Assembly: GCA_018136815.1 (NCBI GenBank)
Contig: CM030937.1
Span: 1,809,889 to 1,873,888, forward strand
From: Isochrysis galbana
Lineage: Eukaryota; Haptophyta; Isochrysidales; Isochrysidaceae
Direction of reading: 5' to 3'
DNA: 64,000 nt
The translations under genes and the position numbers were made by a program. Each line of letters begins with the position of its first letter. Within the stretch, counting starts at the first letter, position 1. The notes under the pieces were generated by a model. It saw only the letters and a list, made by a program, of their open reading frames with translations, had not been told where the DNA came from and did no database searches. Below are positions 39,258 to 50,900 of the stretch, in pieces.

Positions 39258-39945
39258 CAACTCCGGAGTATCTTGTATTTCACTTTCTCCTTTCTTCACC
39301 CACCACGATCATTCTACATTCTATGTCAATCAAGAAGCAAAACGACTCTATTCTCGTCAGTCGTCAGTATCGTTCATGCCAATATGTTCTTTGCTGTCAT
39401 TCAACACAATCCACTCTCCCTTTGTAATCTGGCGAAATTCATCCTCGACTGCAATCCCATTTTTACGTACCTTTCGTGTCAGGCGACTTGGAACAACAAC
39501 GCAACAACGCCCATATGACAACGAAGAGCTTCATTGGCTAATCCGCTCCATCCGCGATGTTTGTTCAGTTTAGTTTTAGGACCGAGTTTGCTAAAGATTG
39601 CAGTACAAAGTCCTGTGGAATGGTTCTGATTAAAATTCAATTGTCTTAGGAAATGTTGTCGAGTACTCTGTGTTCCAAACTCCAAAGCCATAGAGTGGAA
39701 CTACCTTCCAATCATGACCCTCTTCCTTTCTTTGTGTAAAGATACTCTTCCGGCCAGTCATAAGTTGTGTACTCACTGCCAAGAAAATCTCTTTCAATAA
39801 AGTTGTCAGCGAGCATCTCAAGATGCGGAAAGACTTTGTGTAGGGGTTCGCGTAAAACCTCTGACGACATCCAAAGTAATGCTTTACGCAATGCTTCCCG
39901 ACTAGAAATAGCGTAGATAATATCACGATGATAAATGAACATGAA
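39258..39945 (-). pseudogene. Aspartyl/asparaginyl beta-hydroxylase domain, multiply frameshifted
   Basis: Read downward on the minus strand, pieces in different frames give the family order: VFPHLEMLADNFIERDFL and TYDWPEEYLY; then DWKVVPLYGFGVWN with FPKTIE; then AIFSKLGPKTKLNKHRGWSG with the iron-binding His; LANEALRCHMGVV; VEDEFRQITKGEWIVLNDSK followed by EHIGMND with the second His; and NRVVLLLD. These match the AspH/BlsF-type 2OG-Fe(II) dioxygenase fold end to end. At least four frame changes and a stop inside the last block make it a relic, unless sequencing indels are responsible. Base composition is visibly lower in GC than all neighbouring genes, which hints at lateral or viral origin (inference). 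Confidence 0.82.
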
Positions 39946-39986
39946 AATGACTCCTTTATTATTTGAAATCAACCCGCCCGGTCGAC

Positions 39987-40146
39987 CAATAAAAAATTTT
40001 CCAACTGAAGGTGCTGGTCCGAAGTTTTTTCTTCAGTGAAGGTGCAGGTGAAGGTGAGAGTGCAAGAACTACAGGTGCAAGTGAAGACACGGTGAACGGG
40101 GCGCGCTGGGCGGCCAGTAAGCAGCCCGCCAAGGTGGCTGTTGATC
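39987..40146 (+). repeat. Dispersed repeat B, copy 2
   Basis: Second copy of 2244-2413, same orientation, slightly shorter (loss of about 12 bp around the GGTGCAGGTGAA words). It starts exactly where the AT-richer beta-hydroxylase island ends. Confidence 0.85.
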
Positions 40147-40429
40147 GTGCTCGCGTGGGATTGCAAGTTGAGAGCCAAAATTGATGAAGTGGTGGGGCAC
40201 ACCACCCATGTTATCGGAAAAAATAAGCAGGCACCTGCACTGCACGCACACACCTTCACTCCAACTGCGGCATCGACGCCACATACAGCTGCGGAGCCCG
40301 CGCGCGCACATCGAAGCCCGCGCGCACACCCGCGTTCTATTCAAAACAAGATCCTCAAGCTGATTCATTCACTCATGCGGACATGGGAAGCGCAGCAGCG
40401 GAAGTACAGCAGCAACAGAACAGCCCCGC

Positions 40430-40876
40430 CAATTCTCTCTCCGACTGTTCAGTGCTCACAACAAGGTCGTATCCTCGCTGCTCATAACGTTTGAGATTAT
40501 CGGAGCACGTGCACTCGTCCCGCTGCCACCGCAGCTCGACGCAGGCGTTGGCACACCTGCAGCAGCAGATGCATCCATGCCACCGCTCGTGCAGGCGTCT
40601 CGATCGGCGTCCGCTATGCGCATTCCGCCCTCCCCGTTCATCGGCGGCGTTTCTGCGCCACTGCTGAAGTCGGGCGTGCAAAGGGCCACCTCTGCTGCCC
40701 CGGCAGCATCCGGGCCGTTCGTCGCTGCAGCACTCTCGCAAGCTGCAACACTCCCGCAACACTGGGAATGCGTGACGCTAAGCCTTCGCCTTCTGAAGGA
40801 GCCCAGAGGTGTCGTTCCGTCAATTGTGGGCAGCGAACCGTCTGCAACAGTTGGACCCATAAGCGTTTGCATCTAG
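40430..40876 (+). CDS. Possible exon of an unrecognised gene
   Basis: After a TTCAG that could be a splice acceptor (40448-40452), a frame reads AHNKVVSSLLITFEIIGARA, LVPLPPQLDAGVGTPAAADA and goes on Ser/Ala/Pro-rich to TAG at 40874-40876. The first 25 residues look like folded protein, the rest is low complexity. A minus-strand frame (40456-40872) is equally open, so strand is not certain. No family is recognised. Confidence 0.3.
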   Translation, partial: QFSLRLFSAHNKVVSSLLITFEIIGARALVPLPPQLDAGVGTPAAADASMPPLVQASRSASAMRIPPSPFIGGVSAPLLKSGVQRATSAAPAASGPFVAAALSQAATLPQHWECVTLSLRLLKEPRGVVPSIVGSEPSATVGPISVCI

Positions 40877-40879
40877 GGA

Positions 40880-41456
40880 CACATTTTTGGGGGGGCTTAG
40901 GGTAGAATATAGAATTGTATAAGGTGTAGAAAATGGCAATGGGGGGGGGTAAAAAAAAGAGGGGAACCTCAAGTTGCACCCTCTCACCCCCGCGTCGACC
41001 CCCAAGGGCCACGGGTGCTCATACTGCTATTGGGCTTTGGGGATCGGGCTAAAAATTCACCCCCTCGTCCCCACGTCGCCCGGCTGCCCCCCCCAAATGA
41101 GAAGTAAGGCGCACCATAAGCATGAGCAAATGTGAGTGTTTGTGTTTGGCCGCCCTAGCGGGCAATGGCGGCGAGAACGGCCCGTAGACAGCGTGGGGAC
41201 CAAATCGTAGGGAGGAGCGCCGCGCTAGCACTGCGAAGGCAACACTGAGGGTCCAGGTGGCATCGGTTTACGATATCAGATGTAGACGGCAACTAGATAT
41301 CGTAACCCCTATCATAATGATATCTACTAGATAGCATTATCACAGCCATCATGAATCACCAACCATCTACAACTACCACCAATCTTAAGAGCCATGCCCA
41401 GCGCACTCGCGACGCTTGTTGGAGTCGGTCCGAAACGCACTCTGAGCGGCTGGTCT
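40880..41456. other. Intergenic, no gene seen
   Basis: Contains the inverted copy of the RGCNLRF repeat (40900-40990), homopolymer G and A runs at 40943-40960, and otherwise no coding signal. The plastid-type gene on the minus strand ends at 41457. Confidence 0.5.
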
Positions 41457-42434
41457 TCACTTGTCGTCCTCGGGGAAGATGGCGGCAGCACTTGGGGTGT
41501 TGGCTTCCATGGTTCCTGCCTCATATCGAGCAGCAGATTCAGCGTCGTAGACACCCATGGGAAAGTTTCCTGGAGTCGATTTGTCGAAGATAGCATTTCC
41601 GCGGGCTGGCGCAGCCGAGCTGGTAATGATGGCCTCCTCGTTCCCAAGGAGCTTTAGAATGGATGGCTTAATCTGCTGGAAAATGGGCGTGTTGATAAAA
41701 ATTTCAATCGCCACCAAAGTCCCAATACCGACCCATGCAGAGGTGAAGACGATCTTCTCCACGAGGGGAACCTCTTTCTCCTCAGGCGCCTGGTACATGG
41801 GCTTGCCAGGATTGATCGGGGGGAGTTTAGAACCCACTGTCGAGCCCCCCAGAGCGGTCCCTGATGGGCTAACACGCCCGTCTGGTGGTGGTGACGGTGT
41901 TCCCCTCCTCCCGCTCCCATCTCGCCTCGCGAAGTCGTCGAACGAGGGTAGGCGCACGATGGGCTCATCATCAATGCGCACACTGCGGTCGAGTCGGAGC
42001 ATCTCATCCTCGTCGTCAACGGGCGGTACCGCGCCGGACCCAGCAGGGGCTGTGCCTGATTGCATTGCCGCACCTGCGGTTGGCATCCCGCCCCTGCTCA
42101 CAACTGCCTGGTCGGGCTCAACTCCATCGGCGAGCACGAGCGGCACGAGCGGCACAGGCTTGGCCACCGGGATAGCGGGGGTGTCGAGCGGTGGGAGTGG
42201 AGAGAGAGGAGGGAGCGGGCTCTCCAGCGATGGCGGAGCGGACGAGGCAGCCGGAGATCCCGGACCCTTGTCCGCATTCTTGGGCTTCTTGGGCTTCTTG
42301 GGCTTCTTGGCTAGCATAACCGGGTAGACTACAGCCGGTCGTGCGCGTGCACCCACCGCCCCCGGCCACGCGGGAGCCACGCGCAGCGCGTGTGCGGTCG
42401 CTGCGAGCAGGAGAGCGAGGCACATCCGCCGCAT
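41457..42434 (-). CDS. Plastid-targeted protein of unknown function with one membrane span
   Basis: The product of 325 residues starts MRRMCLALLLAATAHALRVA; the longer frame to 42476 begins with TTG and is not used. The hydrophobic signal sequence is followed by an Arg/Ala/Pro-rich, acid-poor stretch, the bipartite style of secondary-plastid precursors. A Lys-Lys-Pro repeat (AKKPKKPKKPKNADK) and a long Pro/Ser/Asp-rich disordered part reach to about residue 220. The conserved-looking core is EEKEVPLVEKIVFTSAWVGI, then GTLVAIEIFINTPIFQQIKP, which includes one transmembrane helix, and LLGNEEAIITSS. The tail is Glu/Asp-rich. I do not recognise the family; a thylakoid or envelope location is inference. 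Confidence 0.72.
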   Translation of the reverse strand: MRRMCLALLLAATAHALRVAPAWPGAVGARARPAVVYPVMLAKKPKKPKKPKNADKGPGSPAASSAPPSLESPLPPLSPLPPLDTPAIPVAKPVPLVPLVLADGVEPDQAVVSRGGMPTAGAAMQSGTAPAGSGAVPPVDDEDEMLRLDRSVRIDDEPIVRLPSFDDFARRDGSGRRGTPSPPPDGRVSPSGTALGGSTVGSKLPPINPGKPMYQAPEEKEVPLVEKIVFTSAWVGIGTLVAIEIFINTPIFQQIKPSILKLLGNEEAIITSSAAPARGNAIFDKSTPGNFPMGVYDAESAARYEAGTMEANTPSAAAIFPEDDK

Positions 42435-42479
42435 CGCGCAGAGGCAGGGAGGGAGCGCGCGCGGCGCGACGCTCAATAG

Positions 42480-43170
42480 GTGAAGTTACTACCTCCGTTC
42501 CATTACTTAGACGTCAAGGAGGCTTAAGGTGGCGGGTGCACGGATGGGGGGGGCCGCGCGGGCGCGCGGCCGTGCTGGCTCCTCCGGCTATCACGGGGCC
42601 TGGCGGCTGTGCTGGGCGCTTGGATGCGCTGTGCATCTGGTAGAGGGACCAGCTGGTATGGGGCCTCTGCCTGAGCCCGCGCAAGGTCCACCCTTGTACC
42701 GCCACATCGAGCTAGGGTGGGGGCGGGGAAGCGCGCTGCAGATGGGTCGCGTGAGGCGCTCGGCAGGGTATGAGGTTGAATGGGGCGCGGCGAGAGAGGG
42801 AAGGGCCGTCAGGCTGTTCGAGACAGGTTATAAGGCGCCACTTTCACCCGGGGAGCGACCGCCTGAACGCCCCGCAAAAGCCCGTTTGTGCATCCGCGTC
42901 TTTGGTGTTGACGTCTGCACATCCGGACCTCGCCTTGCCTATCACAGATGGATGGTTGCTGGCGGCCAGTATGTGCGTCGTGCGGCTGCTAGAAGGCGTG
43001 ACAGATGTATGAGTGGCCAGCCCGGGGTGCCTCGCAGCCATGGTGGCGCCCATTGCCTAGTGTGAGACCGGACTGGTGCGGGTGGTTTGACGTCCGTCAG
43101 CGGTCTGGGAGTGGCCATCAGAAAAACCAACATGTGCATTGTGAGCGTCGAATTTTGCAAGCATTGAGCT
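42480..43170. other. Spacer, no supported gene
   Basis: GC-rich at 42520-42850 with open frames on both strands but no recognisable motif, then mixed sequence up to the MITE. Part of 42530-42700 resembles the Pro-rich LINE leaders in composition only. Confidence 0.45.
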
Positions 43171-43177
43171 GTGGGAG

Positions 43178-43780
43178 CCTCAGTTGCCACATGTGATAGG
43201 GACAGGTGCAACCACTAGCCCTTAATTGATCGACTGTTTCATGCTGTAAGAGTGTGAAGCTCGCATGGCGTGATGGTCATGTGAACTATACTTCTTTATT
43301 TTTGGTCAGGTTCAGCAGGAAAATCATTACCAACATGATTCAGTTAATGCCTGAAGCCTGAACGTCATTTTCGCGGCAAGGTATCTTGGCAATGGTGCCG
43401 TCAGCTGAGTTTCAATATTTGAATGTGTCCCTACACCTCACACTTCACCATTCAGTGCCACATGGTCACTTAGCGCACTCGTTGCAACAGTTGATAGTTG
43501 AGCTCGAACAATATCAATATCTCAGACTCCGGGTCGGAATGCATACCCTGACCGACAGCCGACGACGCATCAGACAATCTGGCACACCCGCTTGACACCT
43601 CACTCCAGGAAGATGAAGTTAGTGGAGCTCTCATTCTACAACATTTCAATGAGGGCCTACTAGCTACAGCTACAGGCGACCTGACCAAAAATAAAGAAAT
43701 ATACACTCTTACAGCATAAAATAGTCGATCAATTAAGGGCTAGTGGTTGCACCTGTCCCTATCACATGTGGCAACTGAGG
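43178..43780. mobile_element. MITE-like element with about 86-bp terminal inverted repeats
   Basis: The left arm 43178-43263 (starting CCTCAGTTGCCACATGTGAT) and right arm 43695-43780 are reverse complements with only a few mismatches. The symmetry resumes inside as TTCTTTATTTTTGGTCAGG (about 43289-43308) against its complement (about 43678-43696). The 600-bp element has no coding capacity, which fits a miniature inverted-repeat transposable element. I could not identify a target-site duplication with confidence, so the superfamily is open. Confidence 0.88.
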
Positions 43781-43881
43781 CCTCTCATCGACCTACCAGA
43801 GAGAGAAGGCTCCTACTGCCTGTCTCCCTCCTCCCTCCTCGCTCACCCTCCAGCTCTCTCCTCGCCCTCGTCTTCCTCACG

Positions 43882-44211
43882 ATGGTGGCGACTCGGCGCG
43901 CATCCGTACGGTTCTCCGTCCTCTCCTCTCGTGCACCTGCTCGCTGGCTTCGTTCGACTCCCTCGACACGGCCACCTGTCGACTGGACGCCGAGCGGAAG
44001 CGCTGCTCGCACGACTCGTTCCTCCTCTTGCTCCAAGGACGCGGCGGAGGAGGCGGAGCCTGTTCGCGTTCCTGATGCCGAGGAGGAGGCCCTTTCTCCG
44101 ACCGATAAGTCCACCACCACCACCACCGACGAGGACTCCGGGCCTGTGGAGGAAGGAGGAGAAGAGAAGAACGAGAACTGTGCGTCGGACGCTGGCGGTC
44201 GCGTACGCTGA
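43882..44211 (+). CDS. Hypothetical short protein or first exon
   Basis: The ATG at 43882-43884 follows a 60-bp sense-strand CT tract like those in front of confirmed genes here. The frame encodes 109 residues: MVATRRASVRFSVLSSRAPA, basic and transit-peptide-like at first, then acidic (KDAAEEAEPVRVPDAEEEAL, DSGPVEEGGEEKNEN). A GTGCGT at about 44178 could be a donor. Further on, 44215-44362 in another frame reads AAGKIYMQNRPSDILSRIMD, possibly decayed coding DNA. No family is recognised. Confidence 0.35.
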   Translation: MVATRRASVRFSVLSSRAPARWLRSTPSTRPPVDWTPSGSAARTTRSSSCSKDAAEEAEPVRVPDAEEEALSPTDKSTTTTTDEDSGPVEEGGEEKNENCASDAGGRVR

Positions 44212-44364
44212 AACGAATCCCATGGTGCAAGTGCGCCGAGCAGCTGGCAAGATCTACATGCAGAACCGGCCAAGCGACATCCTCTCACGCATCATGGACC
44301 TTGCCATCCAAGATCAGCCGAGCGACATCGTCGCCACCTCCAGGCCATTCTTTGGCCGATAGCG

Positions 44365-44927
44365 GGCGATCGGACGTCGCGGAAGCTCCGCGTTTCTAAT
44401 AGTGATGCGCCCCACATTCACCACTCTGATTCCCTCCCGTGAGCGCCCGCCTGAATCTCCCAAAATAGCCCGCCACGCGCGGGGGAAGGGAGGGCGGTCC
44501 CTCATCGTCGCCATTGCCCTTCGTGGGGCGGGAGAGGGTCGTTCGGAGGGGGGAGGGAGTTGCCGGGGCAGGTAGGGGGGGACCCTAAGGAATCCTTGGA
44601 CACCCAGGGGAGGTGGGAAATAGTGGTTAAAATGAGTGAGTGACCGGGCTAGAAGAGTGGAGAGAGGGGGGGGCTCGTGCCCCCCATGGGCAAACTAAGT
44701 ATAAACTTAGTTGTGACTTTGAATGAAGGAGCGTGCTAGGCCTGTAGTTTCTAGTAGTTTCTAGGGTCTCTGGCGCCTTCCCTTAGTGTGTTATGCAGGT
44801 CTCCCTCCGCTAAAGCTGCGTTGAGCATCCGAAGAAAGCCGTACTTGATTGTCGATTCGAAGCTTGCATAGAAGTACACGGGCAGTGCATCCGGACTGTT
44901 CGATCAGCCAGTATCTTGGATCTCGGA
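44365..44927. other. Downstream spacer of the giant gene, no gene seen
   Basis: G-rich tracts (44550-44600, 44660-44695) and unremarkable sequence. It would hold the 3'UTR and poly(A) site of the giant minus-strand gene, but no single poly(A) signal stands out. Confidence 0.5.
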
Positions 44928-47900
44928 TCAAGCTCGGTAATCAACGGGCGTGCCGACGCCAGAATGCACATTGGCACCTGCGCCATCTTCGACACGGGGT
45001 GCCTTAGTCTCTCGTAGAGAAATTCTGCCACGCAAAAACAAGACGAAGGCGACTAGCATGCAGCATACGAAAAGGAGCGTTGCGACCAGCACGAAGACAA
45101 GAGCCCACGAGATGCCGCCATTCTCACTTATAGGTAGAAGGCCTTGCCGGTCGCCCTCTTCATTCGAGCAGGCGAGTGTGCACTGAACGGCGCCCGTCAA
45201 GCCGTCCATTGCCATCGACCCTGGGAGCACACCTACTGCTCCACCACATGGCTCACTCACACTGGAATTCAAAGCCAATCCATTGCGTAAAACTGCTGGC
45301 ACCCAAATGTAGATATCGATAGGGCAGGCTGAGGCAGGCGTATCCTGTACAATACTTAGAGTTCCAGAACCCCCTATTGCATAGCGGCCACGCATGAAGA
45401 ATGCGGAGAATACAGGCGAGGACGACGTGTCGCAAGAACCAGCATAACTCTCGCTCATCTCGAGGTCCTCGCGGCGTGATACGCGTACATGCACTTGATC
45501 CGGGGCCTGCGACGGCGCACATGAATTGCCTGTGCATCCACGCTCTGGCGGCGTCAATTCGTCTAGGGTGGCTAGAGCATTACCCACACCAACAAGGAAG
45601 AGCTGAAGCGCGTAGACAAACTTGTCATCGTCCACTCCCGCATTCTCGAAAAATCGGATCCGCGACCAATTGCCGGCTTCCAATGTGACCGACCATGGCT
45701 CCACGACTGCGGTCAAGCACCGCCATGGCGGTTGAAGGGGAGCACGGGGCTGACTTTGTGGCTGACCCGCGGAACAAAAGTTCTCCTCGAGTTGCAGCGC
45801 GTACTGCTGGGTCGTTACGTCATCGTCGCAGCGAAATGCGGTGCCGTTGCGAGTATGGACGGTCTGTATGTTCAAAGGGATGTCGCCGTAGGGCGTGTGC
45901 CTAAAAATGATCCATGTGAGCACTGCCAAGTCAAACGCATCAACACGTCCGTCGCCTACCGTGCCATTTGCACACTGCACGATGGATCCGAAAAGCGTAG
46001 GTTCGTCGGCAGAACCTCGCAGCACATCGGTAGTATCGCGAATTTCCGGCGACCTAGCAAAAAAGCCATCTGTGAACCCCGAGATCGTCGAGGAGGAAGC
46101 GATGTCGAGGCACTCAAGTAGCGGATGGGGAGAGATATCAGAGACACCAAATTTCGACAGAGTGTTGGTACTTGCCGCCGTGTCGAGCAGGCAAGTGAAT
46201 GGCGAATTGGACTCGTACCGCTGGGAAGCAAGATGAATCTTCTCTGCAAGCGCGAACTCCACCGCCAAGTTGCCATCGGAGGTGAAGGAAATGCCACCAT
46301 CACCCGAGGAGACGAAGTCCAGGGTGCATGCCACCCCACCTTCAAATGGTATGTTGGACGGGACCTCGGTAGCTGGCGGCACGTCCGGTGATGGTGGAGA
46401 AGGCAATGGTGCAGAAGGTGGCAGCTGCAAGGAATCGGCAGGATACAGCGGGGAGGCAGACATGGGAGGGCTAGGGGGCGCTCGGGGTCTCTGCAAGATG
46501 GCATCGACTGGGGCGACAGGAGGAAACGTCCCGATCGGTGACCGCGGGGGCTGGGGCAGCTGCAAAGGAGTCGGTACAGGAGGTTGGGGCGGCGAGGATG
46601 GCGATTGCGGTGGGTTTGTCAGCAAGGGCGACGTGGGCGACGGCAATGCAGTGGTTGGTGTTGGTGCAGGGGGAGAAGGTGGCGATGTTGGGGGATCCAA
46701 CAGCAAGTCTTGCGGCAGAAGAGGTGGCGCGCTGATGCGCAGTGGTGCGGGCAGCGGAGGCGTTGGCGGCGGGAGCTCCGGAGGTGGCTGCGCGGGGATT
46801 GGCAGCGCAGGCTGCGGAGGCGCGGGCGGCGGAAGCGGCGATGGCGGAGAGAGTGGCGTAGAAGAAGGGGGCGGAGAGGGTGAAGGCTGAGGAAGAGCAG
46901 GCGGCGGCGGCGGCGAGCGAGAAAGAGAAGATTGAGGCGGCAGCGGAGGCGGACGAGGGGACGATGGCGGCAACGACGGCGGCAACGACGGCGGCGGCGG
47001 CGACAGCGGAGAAGATGGACGCGGCGACGGCGGAGGAAAAGATGGAGGAGAAGACCGAGGCGGCGACGATGACGGAGATGGAGACTGCGGCGGCGGAGGT
47101 AACGGAGGCTGCGGCGATGGAGTAGACGGACTTGGAGACGGGGGCGTCGTGGGTGGCGGTACGTGGGGCGGCGGCGGCGAGGACTTAGGTGAAGACGGAC
47201 GGGGGGGCGAAGGCGGCGGAGGAAACGGTTGCGGCGCGGCTGGTGACGATGAAGGTGACGACGGCGGAGCGGGCGCTGGAGGCGGAAGCGATGGCGGCGC
47301 AGGAGACGGAGGCGGCGGCAAAGGGGCCGGCTGCAAGGGCTGCGGCGTCGAAGGCGGTGGCGGTGGCGGAGCGGGCGGAGGAGGAGGGGGTGGCGGCAAT
47401 GGCGGCGGGGGCGAGGGCGGCGGCGGCAAAGGCGGTGGGTGCGTCGGCGGCGGCGGCGCGGGCGGCGGCGGCGTGGGCGGCGGTGGAGATGGAGGAGGTG
47501 GCAAAGGCGGAGGCGGCGCCGGAGGTAACGGAGGCGGTGGCGACGAAAAAGATGGACGCGGCGGTGGAGGTAACGGAGGAGGGGACGACGGCGGGGGTGA
47601 CGTTGGAGGAGGTGGCGACGGCGGAGACGGAGGCGGCGGCGCAGGCTGCGGCGGAAAGGGCTGCGGCGGCGAAGGCGTTGGCGGAGAAGAGGGTGGGGGA
47701 TAGGGTGCAGGTGCAGCGGGCGGAGGAGGGAAGGGTGGAGGCGGCGAGGGCGAAGGAGAAGACTGAGGTGGCCGCAATTGTGGCGGGGGCGAGGACTGCG
47801 GCGGCAAAGGCGGTGGCGGTTTGGGCTGCGGCGGCGAAGGCGGTGGCGGCGTGGGGGGCCGGTAGGGCGGCGGCGGCGAGGGCGATGGTGGAGATGGAGG

Positions 47901-50900
47901 TGGCGACGGCTGTGTTAACGGAAGAAGAGGTGGCGACAGAGCAGGAGAGTACGGAGGCGGCGGCGCTTGTAACGGAGGGGGTAGCGACGGCGGAGCGGGC
48001 GCTTGAGGTGGAAGCGAAGGCGGCGGAGGAGACGGAGTCGGCGACGAAGGCGGCGGCTGCAAGGGCTGCGGCGGCGAAGGCGGTGGCGGCGCAGGAGGGG
48101 ACGGAGGGGGCGGAGCGGGCGGAGGAGGGGAGGATGAAGGCGGCAAGGGCGGAGGAGAAGACGGAAGTGGCGGAGGAGGTAACGGAGGCGGCCGCGAAGG
48201 CGATGGAGGAAACGGAGTTGGAGACTGGGGCGTCGTGGGCGGCGGTACGTGGGGCGACGGCGGCAAGGGCGAAGGTGAAGACGGAGGGGGGGTCGGAGGC
48301 GGGAGAGGAGACGGAGGCGGCGCCGCTGGCAAATGAGGGGATAGCGACGACGGAGCGGGCGCAGGAGGCGGAAGCGATGGCGGTGGAGGAGAAGGTGGCG
48401 GCGGCGAAGGGGGCGGCTGCAAAGGCTGCGGCATCGAAGGCGGTGGCGGCGCAGGAGGCGGCGGAGCAGGCGGAGCAGGGAAGGGTAAAGGCGGGAAGAG
48501 AGGAGGAGAAGACGGAGGTGGCGGCAATGGTGGCAGGGGTGAGGGCTGCGGCAGCAAAGGCAGTGGCGGATTAGGCTGCGGAGGCGAAGGCAAAGGCGGC
48601 GTGGGGGGCCGGTAGGGCGGCAGCGAGGGTGATGGTGAAGATGGCGGAGGTGGCGACGAGGGCGGCGGCGGCAAAAGAATTGGTGGCGTGGGTGATGGTG
48701 GCGAGGGCGGAGGAAAAGACGGTGGCGGCGATGACGGTGGCGGCGGAGACGGTGAAGGAGGTGATGGAGGAGGCGAAGATGGAGTTGGTGATGGTGGTGG
48801 TGCAGAAGGAGGCGGGGGAGAGGCTGGCGGCGGCGATGGTGGCGGTGGGAAGGGAGGGGGTGGGGAAGGCGGCGGGAGGGTCGGCGGAGGAGGCGATGGT
48901 GGCGGTGGCGAGGGTGGGAGGGGAGAGTTGGGCGGTGGCGACGGAAGAGGCCGTGATGGTGGAGGCGGAGAGGGGGGCGGCGGGGAGGGAGGTGGTGGTG
49001 ACGGCGGGGGCGGAGAAGGTAGTGGTGGTGATGGGGGAGACGGCGATGGCGGAGGCGGCGAGGGAGGCGGGGGGGATGGCGATGGGAGTGAGGGCGGTGG
49101 CGGCGAGGGTGGTGGCGGAGAAGGCGGTGGAGGAGAGGGCGGTGGCGAGGGCGGCGGCGGTGAGGGAGGTGGAGGCGACGGTGGAGGTGGGGGAGGAGAC
49201 GGAGGTGGTGGCGTCGGCGGTGGCGGCGATGGTGGTGGAAGCGACGGCGATGGGGGCAACGGTGGTGGCGCAGATGGCGGCGGCGGAGATGGAGGTGTCG
49301 GCGAGGGAGGAGGAAGCGACGGAGGTGGTGGCGTCGGCGGTGGCGGCGACGGTGGTGGAAGCGACGGCGATGGGGGCAACGGTGGTGGCGCAGATGGCGG
49401 CGGCGGAGATGGAGGTGTCGGCGAGGGAGGAGGAAGCGACGGAGGTGGTGGAGATGGAGGAGGTGGCGATGGCGAAGGTGGCGATGGCGGTGGTGCAGAA
49501 GGTGGCGGCGGTGCCGGTGGCGGGGGCGAGGGCGGTGGGGGCGAGGGTGGTGGCGGCGAGGACGGTGGAGGCGACGGTGGAGGTGGTGTGGGTGGGAGTG
49601 GGGACGGCGGCGGAGACGACGGAGGCGGAGACGACGGAGGCGGGGACGGCGGCGGTAGCGGAGAGGGTGGCGGGGGTGAGGGAGGTGGAGGCGACGGTGG
49701 AGGTGGTGGAGGAGGTGGTGGAGATGGGGGTGGAGGCGACGGCATGAGCGGCGATGGAGGAGGAGGGGATGGTGGCGGCGGAGACGGTGGCGGAGGTGAC
49801 GACGGAGGTGGTGGCGGCGGTGGCGAAGACGGTGGCGGCGATGACGGTGGCGGCGGAGACGGTGAAGGAGGTGATGGAGGAGGCGAAGATGGAGTTGGTG
49901 ATGGTGGTGGTGCAGAAGGAGGCGGGGGAGAGGCTGGCGGCGGCGATGGTGGCGGTGGGAAGGGAGGGGGTGGGGAAGGCGGCGGGAGGGTCGGCGGAGG
50001 AGACGATGGTGGCGGTGGCGAGGGTGGGGGGGGAGAGTTGGGCGGTGGCGACGGAAGAGGCTGTGATGGTGGAGGCGGAGAGGGGGGCGGCGGGGAGGGA
50101 GGTGGTGGTGACGGCGGGGGCGGAGAAGGTAGTGGTGGTGATGGGGGAGACGGCGATGGCGGAGGCGGCGAGGGAGGCGGGGGGGATGGCGATGGGAGTG
50201 AGGGCGGTGGCGGCGAGGGTGGTGGCGGAGAAGGCGGTGGAGGAGAGGGCGGTGGCGAGGGCGGCGGCGGTGAGGGAGGTGGAGGCGACGGTGGATGTGG
50301 GGGAGGAGACGGAGGTGGTGGCGTCGGCGGTGGCGGCGATGGTGGTGGAAGCGACGGCGATGGGGGCAACGGTGGTGGCGCAGATGGCGGCGGCGGAGAT
50401 GGAGGTGTCGGCGAGGGAGGAGGAAGCGACGGAGGTGGTGGAGATGGAGGAGGTGGCGATGGCGGTGGTGCAGAAGGTGGCGGCGGTGCCGGTGGCGGGG
50501 GCGAGGGCGGTGGGGGCGAGGGTGGTGGCGGCGAGGACGGTGAAGGCGACGGTGGAGGTGGTGTGGGTGGGAGTGGGGACGGCGGCGGAGACGACGGAGG
50601 CGGAGACGACGGAGGCGGGGACGGCGGCGGTAGCGGAGAGGGTGGCGGGGGTGAGGGAGGTGGAGGCGACGGTGGAGGTGGTGGAGGAGGTGGTGGAGAT
50701 GGGGGTGGAGGCGACGGCATGAGCGGCGATGGAGGAGGAGGGGATGGTGGCGGCGGAGACGGTGGCGGAGGTGACGACGGAGGTGGTGGCGGCGGTGGCG
50801 AAGACGGTGGCGGCGATGACGGTGGCGGCGGAGACGGTGAAGGAGGTGATGGAGGAGGCGAAGATGGAGTTGGTGATGGTGGTGGTGCAGAAGGAGGCGG

